A stretch of DNA of 64,000 bases from Rosa chinensis (Eukaryota > Streptophyta > Magnoliopsida > Rosales > Rosaceae). The DNA is taken from positions 8,544,400 to 8,608,399 of the forward strand of contig NC_037093.1 in NCBI RefSeq assembly GCF_002994745.2, written 5' to 3'. Made by a program: the position numbers and the translations under genes. The notes beneath the pieces are model-generated. The model was given only the letters and a program-made list of their open reading frames with translations. It made no database searches and was not told where the DNA came from. Numbering within the stretch: the stretch's first letter is position 1; each line of letters begins with the position of its first letter. Below are positions 1-11,362 of this stretch, in pieces.

Positions 1-835
1 ACTGATACACCCGTAACTATTTTTTGACATGTGATTGACGTAGGTAATATAAATTGTTAGTTTAGTTTAAAATCAGTAGAGTGTAGATTAATTCAGAGTT
101 AAGCTTTCCAACATTTCAGCAAACCAAACTATTGAACCTTAAATCCTAAATAAGCAGTGAATCAAGCTCTGTCATGAGATTATATATAGAGGCTTGAAGT
201 GAAGAATTAAAATGTGGATTCACATCTGTTTAATCATTTTTCTTTAGTAAGTAGTGTATATAGGGTTGTAATTTAATTCCGGTTCGTGTTATATTCACTG
301 TTTTTTGTTTTTCTTTTGTGAACGAGAGAGGTAGATTTATAAAAATAAAAATAAAATAAAATAAATAAATAAACAGAAAAGGTGAAAAATTGAAATAAAG
401 TGCAACGTCAAGGATAAAACGTTGTTTGACAGAAAAAGAGTGCGTCAAGTAGCAGGACCGCAACACCGCTAAACCAAACATAAATTTGTGTGTACAAAAT
501 AAATAAATAAATTATATATATATATATATAATTTATTTTTCTTCTTCTTTTGAGACCACCGAAAGTCAATGGCCTGAGGTGGTTGCCTCAGGCGCCACCC
601 ATCAGGGCTGGACTTGTGGTGGATGAGATACAAATTAAAATATAATAGTACTAATCACATGTCAAACAACAATTTATCAAACACGTACGTATTTTGTGCG
701 ACATTGTCACATATACCATGTGTCAAATCATATCTCAACGGATAATGTCATTGATTAAATGCTGATAACAATGCTGCATATCGTGTATTCCTCTCTATAC
801 TATCTGTGGTGAAGGAAAACTCTCACCGTTCACAC
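1..835. other. AT-rich intergenic DNA, no gene seen
   Basis: No open reading frame here resembles a protein I know. There is a short TA/TAAA-rich simple stretch around 330-535. Near 560-610 a GC-richer patch reading GCCTCAGGCGCC then CAGGGCTGG looks a little like the right end of a hAT element, but no partner end is in view, so I do not call it. Confidence 0.5.
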
Positions 836-955
836 GGGTGCGTTCGGGAACACAGACCCAAGTGGTGCATGGTTGTCGTCAGCTTCTAAGGTTCAGTCCC
901 GCAACAGGCGGGTAAAAACCCTAGGGCAATGACGGAGCTCGAGCGACGTCCATAA
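836..955 (+). pseudogene. Decayed organelle 16S rRNA fragment in nuclear DNA
   Basis: The stretch contains, in the right order, landmarks of the 3' third of bacterial-type 16S rRNA: TTCGGGAACACAGAC, then GTGGTGCATGGTTGTCGTCAG, then CAGTCCCGCAACA, then a weaker match around GACGTCCATAATGCCC. In the intact gene these surround the conserved region just before the hypervariable V6-V7 stretch. Indels and substitutions between the blocks show it is not functional. The best explanation is an old transfer of plastid (or possibly mitochondrial) DNA to the nucleus, trimmed by later deletion. The order and spelling of the blocks make chance unlikely, but plastid and mitochondrial origins cannot be separated by eye. 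Confidence 0.6.
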
Positions 956-2345
956 TGCCCGTGTTTCAATGATGGAGGATTGCTCGTATAATGAGTCGTA
1001 TTTCATGCATTTTCTTCAAGGACATGGAGCAAAAGAGATTTTTTATGAAATATTTCACTATTCGTAAGCTAAGAGAGCATGTAGGACGTAGATTCAATGA
1101 TGTTATCATTGTTATGAAACGTTCCGTCTCCACCACCACAAGTCTAGGGTAAAGGACCAAACTATTGTAGAAGCTAGGTGAAACCCTAGCTTTAGCGCAT
1201 GTATTTGAGGGTTCTGAACTTCAGACATACGAGTTTACAGCTCATGAATCACATATTCTTACTATATACCACCGGATTGAAGGCAAAGTGTAATTTTCTT
1301 CAAGGTTCCAACAGAAAAGGAAAAAAAAATGGTGAATTGTAGTGACGGCAAATCCATTGCCAATGAAGATCCTTTGTCATAAATGTGCTGTAATGTTATC
1401 CGAGTTCTGTCTTTTGTGCCACCGGAAATCGTACGGACCAATTAAGCTGTTTTGGCAGAAACAAAGCTTTTGATCAGATATAGATAGACCGATCCAAAAC
1501 ACCCATCAATTCCAGTACAACTAGGGGAGGTTAACAGCAACCTAGTTTATTACACTAATCGTTTTAACTACTATAAAACTTCGGATAACTGCTTGCCGCG
1601 GCACACTTATCTGACCCTTGTTTTGGCTGGAATCTGATCTTAGAGAGATGCAATCTTTGATCCTTTTCTTGGTTTCAACTGAAAATATGTCACCATGTAT
1701 ATAATGCCCACCAAAAAGCCAAAAGCCAAATTCCACATGAGGAAGATGGATTCCGAAGAAAGCTAATTCCTAAGACGGTCGATCATTTCTATGCTAATAG
1801 AAAGTTAACCGGTTGAAAAGTTCAGATTTTAGATTAGTTTGTAAGGTTTTGTCGATGCATGCATCAGGTTGTCAAACCTAACAAATACTAACGTTTCTAA
1901 ACAGTTTTAAAGTCATTAACGGTACACTGTTATCTTTGTTATTACAAAGTCAATTGGACAATTACGTAAGCCTTAACGTTAAAAAATCCATCAATTGGGA
2001 ATGCATGCAATTTTTTGTGAGAAATTTTTAATACTTTAGATATCTTAACTGCGCTAATTCTATCTCTTTATAGCCTTTTTGGTTTTTATTTTTTTTTCAA
2101 TTACAATTCATTGGCTTTTCGATGAGATTATGCTAGCCAGATCGATATAGCCATATAGCTAGGGTTCTATTTGTGCTTATGCAAAAGCCGAGTAATGAGT
2201 TAGAACTTCGACTAACTTGGGTTCGACCCCATGCTCTTACTTGGTCCTTATATACTCACAACATTAAGCATCATAACATTTAAGCCCAACATTCGAACAT
2301 GTGACGATGTGAGCTCAAAAAGTTTTACACAGATGTGTAAGTTGC
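956..2345. other. Intergenic DNA, no gene seen
   Basis: Short ORFs only, none with recognisable motifs. A tRNA-like B-box (GGTTCGACCCC) occurs near 2218-2230, without a convincing A-box or cloverleaf, so no tRNA or SINE is called. Confidence 0.5.
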
Positions 2346-2457
2346 AGGGTTGGCTCTGACTTTTGGAAGACCTGAGGCGAACAATTGAAATGAGGTCTCC
2401 AAATGAAACTTGAATACAATTTTATTTTCTTCTTCAAATATTACTACTTAAAGTAAA

Positions 2458-3483
2458 CAAAGATGCTAATGAGAAACCTTTTCCTCTCTTTAGCCACAAT
2501 CTCCTTTGCGGTAACCCTAGCAGCCTAGCTTTCCCACCTTGTGATAGCGATCAGTTCTATAGTGGCAGCTTTGGCCACTCTTCAATACCAGGACATCTTC
2601 GTTCAATCTCTCTCTATGGTTGCTGCAAGAAGGTCCACAAGGAACCTTATTATGAGATGGAGGTCGAGTCTTGATCTCTCTCTCATCCCGTCACTGAGGC
2701 CATCAGTCTCGTGCAAGCCACCAGCGGGACAGCCTCCTATTCATAGGTGCTCCGACGCAGTTAGAGTTGCAGCGATACTCGCGGTGTTTGCGAGATATTG
2801 TAGGCGTCGGTGACTTTGTTGGGCAGGTCCTCTTGGCCTGAGTTGCAAAAACTGTTGGTGGTCTCTGGCTATGTTTGGGTGACCTGGGTGCTCAAATCAT
2901 TGTGAATTGAAACCCATGCCGAATTCTGGATGAGTTCGTTGGAGGAGGCGACGCGACTGCTTGCTTTGCTCTCATTCTATCCGGATCATTGTGTTCTTAT
3001 CTCCTGGCCAGGCGGCTCCATCTCGTCTTTGTACAAGAACTCGGCTTGGATGGAGTTCTACAACAAGAAGGGCTCCGAAGTTGGTACCTCATATGGCGGT
3101 GCCGTCGTCTTGGGGGCTTCCGGCAGTCCAACTAGGCTTGATGCTGAATAGGCCTATTGGGGCTGGAGCCTGGTTGGTTTCTGGGATTTGACTTTTGGGT
3201 CCAAAAGCTCTAGTGAGTTGGTTAAGAGTTCCTTCCCCAATGGAAAAGGGATTTTAATTTAGTTTGTATGTTAGCCTATAACTATGCAAAACTTGCTCAT
3301 TGTTGAATAGGCTTACTTGAATAAATGAGGAAGACATGTCTAATGAGTGGATCTATCCTATGTACCACTGTGGCTTCACCACAACTTCTTATCTGTCTAT
3401 AGATGGCAGTGGAATGATATGTAATTGTCATTCTAGCCTACCTTTATCAATGAAAATCTATATGATGATGTTTATTCAAAAAA
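2458..3483 (+). mobile_element. LINE-like insertion, about 1.03 kb
   Basis: The insertion is flanked by a near-perfect duplication of about 15 bp, ACTACTTAAAGTAAA at 2443-2457 and the same with one extra A at 3484-3499, and it ends in TTATTCAAAAAAA. A long TSD plus a 3' A-run is the mark of LINE-type target-primed insertion, transcribed from the + strand. No reverse transcriptase is present; a 90-codon ORF at 2541-2813 is not recognisable. A second insertion of almost the same length and style lies at 4554-5573, and both begin with a similar AACC(CT)AGC(A/T)GC stretch. It could be a non-autonomous LINE derivative or a mobilised transcript. Confidence 0.65.
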
Positions 3484-4553
3484 ACTACTTAAAAGTAAAA
3501 ATATGACCAAGAATAATAATAAAAAAATCATATAAAATATGGTTAAATATTGTTTACTCTTAAACTTTTATCCAAAAAACACTTCAGTCCATATCCTTCT
3601 AATTTCACACGTTTACTCCTTGTACTCTCAATTTTGGACCAATAGGTCCATTGCGTTACTCTCTGTCCAAAAATTTCGTTAAATCGCTGACGTGCAGTCT
3701 TTTTTGCTATAAAATGTCCACTCTACCCACACTTTTTTAAATTAATTAATTATTTATTCTTGAAGAGTTTTTTTTTTCCTCCTGTTTATCTCTCCATCTA
3801 TTGGATTCCGATTTCACCTCCCTCAAATTGAATTGCATTGCTAGAAGAATCACTTCCCTTAATTAACTTTTTCACCTTCCTCAACTGACCCAAATTCTTC
3901 TCAATTCCTTTATCCTAACCCAAATCACTACCACTTTTCTGCAATTCAATCCTTGGGACAGTTTTGGGTCAGGCGATCATCATCTGTGGCTTCTTCACAA
4001 CCTCGAAGGTGGAGCAGCTGTTTGGAGCTTCGAATTGAACCCAAAATCGAGGTTGAAAGAGAAGATGATCCGATCTGGGGAGGAGACGACGAATGTCAGC
4101 TGGTGGGCTTAGGGTTATTACAGGTTGGGACTATGATACTGCCACAGTTCTTCATCTTCTCCATTCTTTAATTTTAAAAATTGAATCAATTTCTAATTCA
4201 TTGAATCGAACAAGAAGGAATGGTAATCCAATCATTCTAGGTTCATTGAACATGCCCAATCTCTTGTTGAACGCACTGTTTTGTCCGACCGTGGTTGCCA
4301 GAATCCCGCTCCTCATGATTCTAGACCGTGGTTGCCTGATCCGGGTTTTATGATGGTAAATGGTATTGTTGTTTAAATTGGTAATTGAATTAGGCTTTTT
4401 AATTTGTAATTAAATGGTAGCATCTTGCAATTGCCCTGTATCTAGTTTCTGTTGTTGCCGAGAAAGGCCAGGTTTGGAGTTTGGTGACTAATTGCTTATT
4501 TGTTTTGTCAATTTTGAGTTTTAGTTTCTTTGTTGCTATGTCTGGAGGAAGTG

Positions 4554-5573
4554 ATCATCTTTTGGGTAGTTTTCTAACCTAGCTGCTCTCCTACGGTTTC
4601 CTCATAGACCTCTCGTCTCCGACAAAATTCCCAAACCTATGGCTGATGCCACAAATGGCCTCGCAATAGTGTCCTTCTTCGGTGCATTTTGCGTCGACTT
4701 GGGGTGTGCTGGCGGTAGTCTTTTCCTTTTTTTCCTTCTTCTTCTGTTTGCTGGTAGCGGTAATGGTGGAGTTTTGACAGATCCAGTTTGGGATCTGATG
4801 TTGGCTCCTGCTAGGAAGCTGGTGAGAGGCACATTTGGTGAGCGTCTGATGGTTGGAACTTGCATTGTCAACGTCGGTGGCGGTGGATGCGAGATCAACG
4901 GTGGCTAGTTTGCCGACGAATGTGGGGCAACTTGCGGTGGTAATCCTGGACGGTGGCTCAGGCACATGATAGTGATGGCCTTGCGACGGTGCTAGCTTGT
5001 GGTGGCAGAGACTGGAGGCCTGAAAGCTCTTTGAGGAGGCTGTGGGGTGTCCATATCTGTTTCAACAACTTGGGCTTCATGCTCTCCTCCTCAGCTCAGT
5101 GTTTGGGCCTTAAGGGTTGCTAGGGCTTCTCTGGATTGGACTTTTGCCCATATTTGGGTCTTTTGGGCTGGACTTTGGATGTTGGGCTCCATGTGGACTA
5201 CCAATTGGGCTAAGGTAGACTGGAGCTTATTATTTCCGGCGGTTCTAATGAATGAAGATGGAGTGGAGGGTGTTATATCATTCTCTACTCCTTATGTTAT
5301 TTGATTTTGATCTTTGATCGCAAAGACCAGTAGCTCTGAGGTTTTTTATTCCTGCTTCGGAGTTCCTAGGTTTTTGTTTGAAATAATGGTGCGTGAACTT
5401 TCTAAAAGGTGGGTGTACTGGGAGTATGTTGGGTTCTTGTTCTTGTTTAAAATAGGAGTCTTAGGGTGCTCTGAGGAATGATTCTTTCTGTCGACCCCAT
5501 AGGCGTGTTTCATTTTTGTACTGCATGCTGAATCTATATAATGGGCTGACCTCTTTTGATCCAAAAAAACAAA
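4554..5573 (+). mobile_element. Second LINE-like insertion, about 1.02 kb
   Basis: It is bounded by a perfect 16-bp TSD, ATGTCTGGAGGAAGTG at 4538-4553 and 5574-5589, and ends TTTTGATCCAAAAAAACAAA. The duplicated bases join the two halves of the Mutator-like element, so it inserted after that element. No reverse transcriptase domain is visible; ORFs at 4639-4908 and 5047-5304 are not recognisable. The GC-richer 5' half and AT-rich 3' half resemble a LINE 5' leader joined directly to a LINE 3' end. Length and end structure match the insertion at 2458-3483. Confidence 0.7.
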
Positions 5574-5739
5574 ATGTCTGGAGGAAGTGTTTTAGTTTGT
5601 TTGTTGCTCAGTTTGGAATTTCAATATGTTGGAAACGAAAATTGAAAGAGGACAATACTATGGCGAGGTTGAAGAAGAGAGAGAGAGCTGGAAAAAGAAT
5701 AGCTGGAAGAAGAAAAGATAAACAAAAAAATATTAAAAA

Positions 5740-5810
5740 GTATATATATATATATATATATATACATACATACATACATACATACATACATGCATGCATG
5801 CATACATAAA
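5740..5810. repeat. Compound microsatellite (TA)n(CATA)n(TGCA)n
   Basis: Alternating TA runs into CATA repeats and then TGCA repeats. The short ORFs across it on both strands are artefacts of the repeat. Confidence 0.9.
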
Positions 5811-6133
5811 TGAAGGAAAAGAAAAAAGATTATTTAAAAAAAAACTGAAATGATGGTATGATAGACATTTTAGCGGGAAAGGAATTGTCACGTCAACGAT
5901 TTAACGGAATTTTTAGACGAAGAGTAACGGAATGGACTTATTGGTCCAAAATTGAGAGTACAAGGAGTAAACATGTGAAATTAGAAGACAAGGACTGAAG
6001 TGTTTTTTTGGTAAAATTTCAGAGAGTAAACAGTATTTAACTCTATAAAATAAATATAGATAAGAAATTGAGTGTCAAATACTAAAAAAATTAAGGTAAA
6101 AAAGCATGTGAATTAAAAGTATAAACCCTTTAG

Positions 6134-7165
6134 GGGTGGTGCTATTCACACACCCTTTTTCTCTATTCACACATCTCTTCTAATTTTCTATTACTTCAAT
6201 TCAATCTTTTTTATAAATTAACCTAACTACCCTCCCTTGTAAATCTGTTTATTTTTCTTTTTTCTATTTGGCATTTCAATCGTGAATCAAACATCACTAT
6301 ACAATAAATCAAATTTTTTTCACCTATAAATGAAGGAAAAATAATACGTTTATTAAGTGGAATGACCTGTATTATTAGACAAAGAATATGCTTCCCAAGT
6401 AATCACCTTCACCCAACTGAATCCAAATTGTAAAGTATCAAACTCAATGCTTGTTTGTTTATGACTCTTAATCCAGGTGCATCATCCTCAAATAAAATAA
6501 TAAAATATGGAATCAACGTTTTATCCACTTCAGCCACAAGCTTCCACATTGCAGTTGATGATGTACACAAAATTTGGAGATGATCTACATAATATTGAAT
6601 GCAATGAGTTGCAATCTTCGTGTGGGGACAAAATTATGTTCTACTAGCATAATATAGTAGAACAAATCATGTTTATAATCATAAGGCCATCATTATTAGG
6701 CTGTTGTAAAGTTTTATGGTTGCTCAATGGATTCAAATACACTAAATAATTTTAGTTAGAAGCTTAATTAATAGGAATAATGGATTCAAAGGGGCTCGAA
6801 TGATCACTAAACTCTCTTTTTTTTTTCCATGTCTCCATTGCAAATCAAATGTAAAATTTTCTCAAAAGATGGGTTTAAAGTTTCTTGTTTCACCATGATT
6901 AAACTTCAAAGCATCATATTAGAGAAATAGAATGACTATGCTACATAAGTTTTTGATGAAAAGGAAAAGAGGGAATCAAAAAGAGTTTTGAAGTCCTCTA
7001 TGCCTGCGGAAAAATAAGGATTCAGGATTTGAGGATAACTGACTTGCCAAATAGAAAAAGAAAAAAAAAACATAATTATAAGGAAGGGTAGTTAGGGTAA
7101 TTTTTAAAAGAAAATTGAATTAAAATAATACAAAAATAGAGGGGGTGTGTGAATAGCACCACCCA
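6134..7165. mobile_element. Inverted-repeat element, about 1.03 kb
   Basis: The left end GGGTGGTGCTATTCACACAC recurs as its exact complement at the right end (GTGTGTGAATAGCACCACCC, to about 7165), giving TIRs of at least 20 bp. The interior is AT-rich and lacks coding potential, so it is non-autonomous. No clean TSD is visible, so the superfamily is not certain; Mutator-like or MITE are both possible. Confidence 0.65.
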
Positions 7166-7382
7166 AAAGAAAAGGTAAGCCAGAGTTAAAAAGGCATATG
7201 AATGACCAACTAAAAGGAAAAAAAAATAAAAAAGTAAAAAACAAAACAGGGGAAATTCAAGGTCACATCAGCCACTTACCACTACAATAAAACCATCGTA
7301 GATGTAAATGATGACACAAAATATCATATACACCTTTTTAAAAATATGAGGCTCCTTGAATTGGAGGCCCAAGACCGGCCCT

Positions 7383-7508
7383 GACACTTAGTATCATTTG
7401 TTCTAGTGGCATTCATACTTACTTTATAAGTTTTAAATTCAATACTAATTGTTGTACATTCAGTTGGATTGGAAAGTTTGACTTCAAATCAAAATCTTTT
7501 AAAAGTTA
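7383..7508. other. Short spacer between hAT-like and CACTA elements
   Basis: About 125 bp of AT-rich DNA between the right end of the hAT-like shell and the CACTA end. Nothing recognisable. Confidence 0.5.
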
Positions 7509-7990
7509 CACTACTACAAAAATCGAAACACGCAACACTCATCACACAACAGAACTAAAATTTGTTGTTGTGTGTTAACACAAACTCTATCATACAACGG
7601 TACAAATAAGTTTTTGTTGTGTGAATGTAAGAAAATTGAAAACTTTTTTCTTAGGAAGGTATTGCACAACTGAGTTAAGAAGTTTCCGTTGTGTGAATGT
7701 GAGGCCTAGATGGAGGGAAATGAGCACATAATTCCCTCCCAGAAGGAGCTCAATTTGAATTATTCACACAACCGTTTTTTCTATATCTGTTGTATAATGA
7801 ATGTTGCATGAACTTTGAGAAATCCTCTAGGTACACCTAGTGCAAGTTGCACAAATTTGCACAACAGATTGTCATAGTTCTGTTGTCTGAGCATGGAAGC
7901 AAATTGCACAGCGCGGCAAAACTAATTTAACTCAAATGAAACGAGTCACAGGAGGCAAATTTTCCCACTCAGCCTGTTTTGTAATCATAT
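7509..7990. repeat. CACTA left terminal and subterminal repeats
   Basis: Repeated short motifs of the TTGTTGTGTG / CACACAACAG type in both orientations follow the CACTACTACAAAA terminus. They match the repeats at 16023-16836. Confidence 0.8.
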
Positions 7991-8181
7991 ACCTATACAA
8001 TGGTCCGTTAATTTTCTGTTGTTGGAGAAACTTGAAGTCTCCCACTAAAGTGATAAACAACTTATGTAGTCTTTATTGAAATCAATAGTCTCGATCAAGT
8101 TCACTCCACCTTTCTTATGCCACCTCTCGTTCATCTTCTTCTTCTAGTATCTTTCTTCCGTTCCTAATATCCCTCTTTCTG

Positions 8182-8183
<2 letters not shown>

Positions 8184-8225
<42 letters not shown>
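8184..8225. repeat. (CT)n microsatellite
   Basis: Uninterrupted CT dinucleotide run. Confidence 0.95.
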
Positions 8226-8227
<2 letters not shown>

Positions 8228-8506
8228 AATCTCCCCCAAATTTTTGATCTTTGGCCCTAAAGCTTCAACCTATCTTGAATCAACCATGGATCTGGCCCCG
8301 AAAGAACTTCAATTTCTCTAAATCCCATACATTCTCCGAGAATCAACCTCTCCCCCCAAATAGTCCCCCAAGATCTTCTACCTCATAACCCTAACCCCCA
8401 ATCCTAGCCCATTCTCTCTGAAGGTAGTGTTCAATTGGAGGTTTTTCCCTGGAGGTTTAGCAATGGCGTATTCTATATCATCAATCTGCAATATATGGTT
8501 TTTCGA

Positions 8507-8508
<2 letters not shown>

Positions 8509-8557
<49 letters not shown>
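8509..8557. repeat. (CT)n microsatellite
   Basis: Uninterrupted CT dinucleotide run, the second in this leader-like segment. Confidence 0.95.
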
Positions 8558-8560
<3 letters not shown>

Positions 8561-8989
8561 CTTCCTTCTGGTTCACTCCACTTTCTTCCTCGATATACCG
8601 ACCCAGATCCCCACATCTCCTCCACCTGGGTTCACTCATGTTTTACTTTGCCGATGGATTCTGATTCTCTGACCACCACATCGCTCTATCCAATAGGGAA
8701 CGAATCCCTTTTTTTTTCCTTTCTATTGAAACTGATTGAATTCCAAGTATCGATTAGCAATGGCGGTGAAGCAAGGGCTCCACCGAAACAGAGCCGCCAG
8801 ATCTCATTCCCTACTGCGGTATTTATATTCGTCTTGTTGTTTGGTTGATTTTCTTCGTCGGCCATGGCCTCTACAGCTCCGGTTGGTCCTTGGCTCCCTT
8901 TCAATTTATTTACTTTGAGAACAGTGTGTGTGTGTGTGCGCGCGCGCGCATAGTTAAATGATTCTGTGGAATTTAGGTTTGCATATCTC

Positions 8990-11300
8990 AATTAGGTTTC
9001 ACTTTGGCTTTGCAGTTGGGGGAAAAAATTACCTTACTTGCTTGCAATTGCTCTCTTCTTTGCTTTAGAGAAGCAGAAAGAGTGAAAATTGAACGTCCTC
9101 TTGTCAAGATTATCTCTGAATCAGGAATACTACTTTTCCTTCTTCTTCTTTTTTTTGGCTTTTTGAGTTGTGAGCAATGCACATTTGTTACAAACTTTGC
9201 AAGTGTGTTTTGTGTTTTAAGATAGTGAGTATATGAGTGCACATTGCAGTATTAGGATAGAGAGTTTAGCTTTGTCTCGGTACTTAGATGGTCAAGTTTT
9301 GAGCAGATTTTGGTGATTGACAATAAATTGTGGTTTGTATCGACAACTATATATGTATATATCTGCCTCTGCTTCTAGCCTACGTTGAGGTCTTATTATG
9401 TTCTTGATTATGCATACCGTGAAACTTTTTCTTGACAGCTTTCACTTTCACCAGAAGTACGTGTAACTCGTATTATCTTGGTAATGTAGTTTTTAGCATG
9501 TCTTTTTCATACCTACTAGTTTTTAGCATTTGGAAGGTATAGCTTTCTACTAAGATATCATTTAAGTATGTAGACTCTGTTTTGCAATTTTTTTTAACAG
9601 ATGTTTTAACTAAATCAACTCACAATTTGAGCTTCTTGTTGGATTTCAATGCAATGGTTCAGGGAAGGGCACACAAGGAGCGATCTACTGATCTAGGTTT
9701 GATTGTCAAGTATCCATGTCTACAGATATATTTAGATTCCAGTATGGTAATTAGAGTTCCTACCAGTAAGGTTACTAGAGTTCCTACCAGTAAGGTTACT
9801 AGAGTTCTGATTCATGGGCGTGAATTCTTATTCTATATGTCTTTTATTTCTTTGTTTTGGTAGCCTAGTGTAATTAAAGACACATTGAATGGTTTATATG
9901 CTTCGTGATTTAGTATTGTCATTTATTCCTGGATATGAAAGATTTGTTGATTAATAGTTTGGATTTGTTAGACGTAATGATTTTCAAATGGTCATGCTAA
10001 AACAAAGTAGAACTGCAGGATATACAGTTGCCACTTTTAATTTTCTCTTTCTCTTTGGGATGAATAAGTGACCATGCCTGTTGCTTTTGTCTCTGACTAC
10101 TTATAATTCCAATCTGAAACAGCTATGCATGGGTTTTCTGCAGAATGCATGTTAGCTAATCTTTGATTTGTAGCAGAAGATATAATAGGTTTGGATGCAT
10201 GCATGTGTGAAGTTTGAAAATTGACTACTGATCGAATTAGATCTTCTTTGACTGCCATTCTTCCATTCTTCCTATAAATTGCTGCAAATTAAAAGAAATT
10301 GTTTTGGTTGATGGGTCTCCAAGACCAGGTAGTCTAATACAAGTGTCAAAGCAACTTGATTCCTGCAGAAAACTGGGTCTTTTGAATTGAGTTTATTGAA
10401 TGATCCATGGAGAAAAGCAAGCTTCTGTGATGAGAAATGAGCTAAAGATGGGGTTTATCCATCTTTGATGAAGATTCAGGTACATTTTCTGAAAAACCCT
10501 TCTTGGAGTTGAAGACAAGTAATGAAGAAAGGGATAGGAAAAACAACAATATAATAGTCAATTTTACAATTCTGGGTACAATTTCTTTTAAGTTTCTATT
10601 CTTCTCTTTATTTTTGTTGCATCGAAGTTGGATGAGAAGTGCCATGTGTGAGCTCAGATAGGTGGCACATGGTTTTCTCTAATTTCCAAGTTTTTCAGAC
10701 TGTAACCAACCAATACAGGGAAACTAGGGAGGAGGGTTTTAGGTTTTTCAAGAGAATCAGTTACAGAGTAAAACCACTCTGATTGGTGGTAGTTGTTATT
10801 AGAAAAAAAAATGCAGTCGTTTAGGATTAATGGGGACTTGGGAACGGTGAGTCTCTCTGAAGAGAGAAACAACCCTTTCAGTACCAGCCCTTCAATTTTA
10901 TAAACACTATTAAGAAAATATATAATATATCTTCTTCTGCTCACTTTGCTTCCTCTTTGCAGACTAGTTAATTAGGTGAGACCTGCTCCTCAAATCTCAA
11001 AGCACACTACAGCTTAGATTCATACTGGCTGCCTTTCGATCTACTTCATGCCCTCCTTCCTCTATTTCATGCCGTTTTCATAGAGCTAGCTTAAAATAAA
11101 GTGCTCTATACTTTTCTTTTGAAGTTCTAAATATTCATATACCTAAGCTATAACAGCACTAGAGATTTGAAGATTGTACTTTGTTTCTTGAAAAGTCTTT
11201 AATCATAGATCCTTTATTTTGCTTATTCTGGACCTGAAAAGGGTAATCTGTCAGCTTTCTGCTATAGATATTTTTGTTCAATCATACAAAGAAAGCTTGC
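8990..11300. other. CACTA interior, intron-like, no gene identified
   Basis: T-rich DNA with several acceptor-like sites (for example near 9014, 9438 and 9600). A possible exon follows the acceptor near 9600 (frame DVLTKSTHNLSFLLDF) but I cannot name its source. A direct repeat of about 20 bp (GTTCCTACCAGTAAGGTTAC) occurs twice in a row near 9757-9800. From about 10950 onward the sequence could be the captured promoter and leader of the membrane-protein gene that follows. Confidence 0.4.
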
Positions 11301-11362
11301 TCTCCTCTCAAATTTAGTTTAATTGTTTTTTGTTCTTGCTACTTAGGCTTTTGTGGTTCTTC

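Larger units (their letters stand above)
3540..6043. mobile_element. Mutator-like element with long inverted repeats
   Basis: Long terminal inverted repeats of roughly 190 bp are visible: the left starts GGTTAAATATTGTTTACTCT and the complement of the right starts GAGTTAAATACTGTTTACTC. Both continue through CACTTCAGTCC, an intact-looking TTTCACA..GTTTACTCCTTGTA block and TTGGACCAATA. A perfect 9-bp TSD, TATAAAATA, lies at 3531-3539 and 6044-6052. Long TIRs plus a 9-bp TSD point to the Mutator superfamily. No transposase is seen. Without the LINE-like insertion at 4554-5573 the element would be about 1.5 kb. The interior (3780-4537, 5590-5870) has short ORFs that I cannot assign to a host gene. 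Confidence 0.8.
2346..7382. mobile_element. Probable hAT-type element, heavily invaded
   Basis: The left edge starts CAGGGTTGGCTCTGA and the right edge ends GACCGGCCCTG, an imperfect inverted pair of the kind that bounds hAT elements (compare the clear hAT copy at 51619-53716, which starts CAGTGCCGGCCCTG). Inside each end is a 'gaggcc'-type patch also seen in that copy. No transposase remains. If the two LINE-like insertions and the two inverted-repeat elements listed below are removed, only about 0.5-0.6 kb is left, so this was a small non-autonomous element. I could not find a matching 8-bp TSD, so the pairing of the ends is uncertain. Confidence 0.4.
8040..8960 (+). other. Promoter/leader-like segment inside the CACTA element
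   Basis: The segment is rich in pyrimidines, with two long CT repeats (8184-8225, 8509-8557), and is followed by a possible short first exon. One frame from 8759 begins MAVKQGLHRNRAARSH; another gives a basic stretch followed by a hydrophobic run (FPTAVFIFVLLFG), as in a type II membrane-anchor N-terminus. CT-rich leaders before a start codon are typical of plant 5' UTRs, so this looks like a captured promoter and first exon. I do not recognise the gene. A short TG/CG run is at 8923-8950. Confidence 0.35.
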
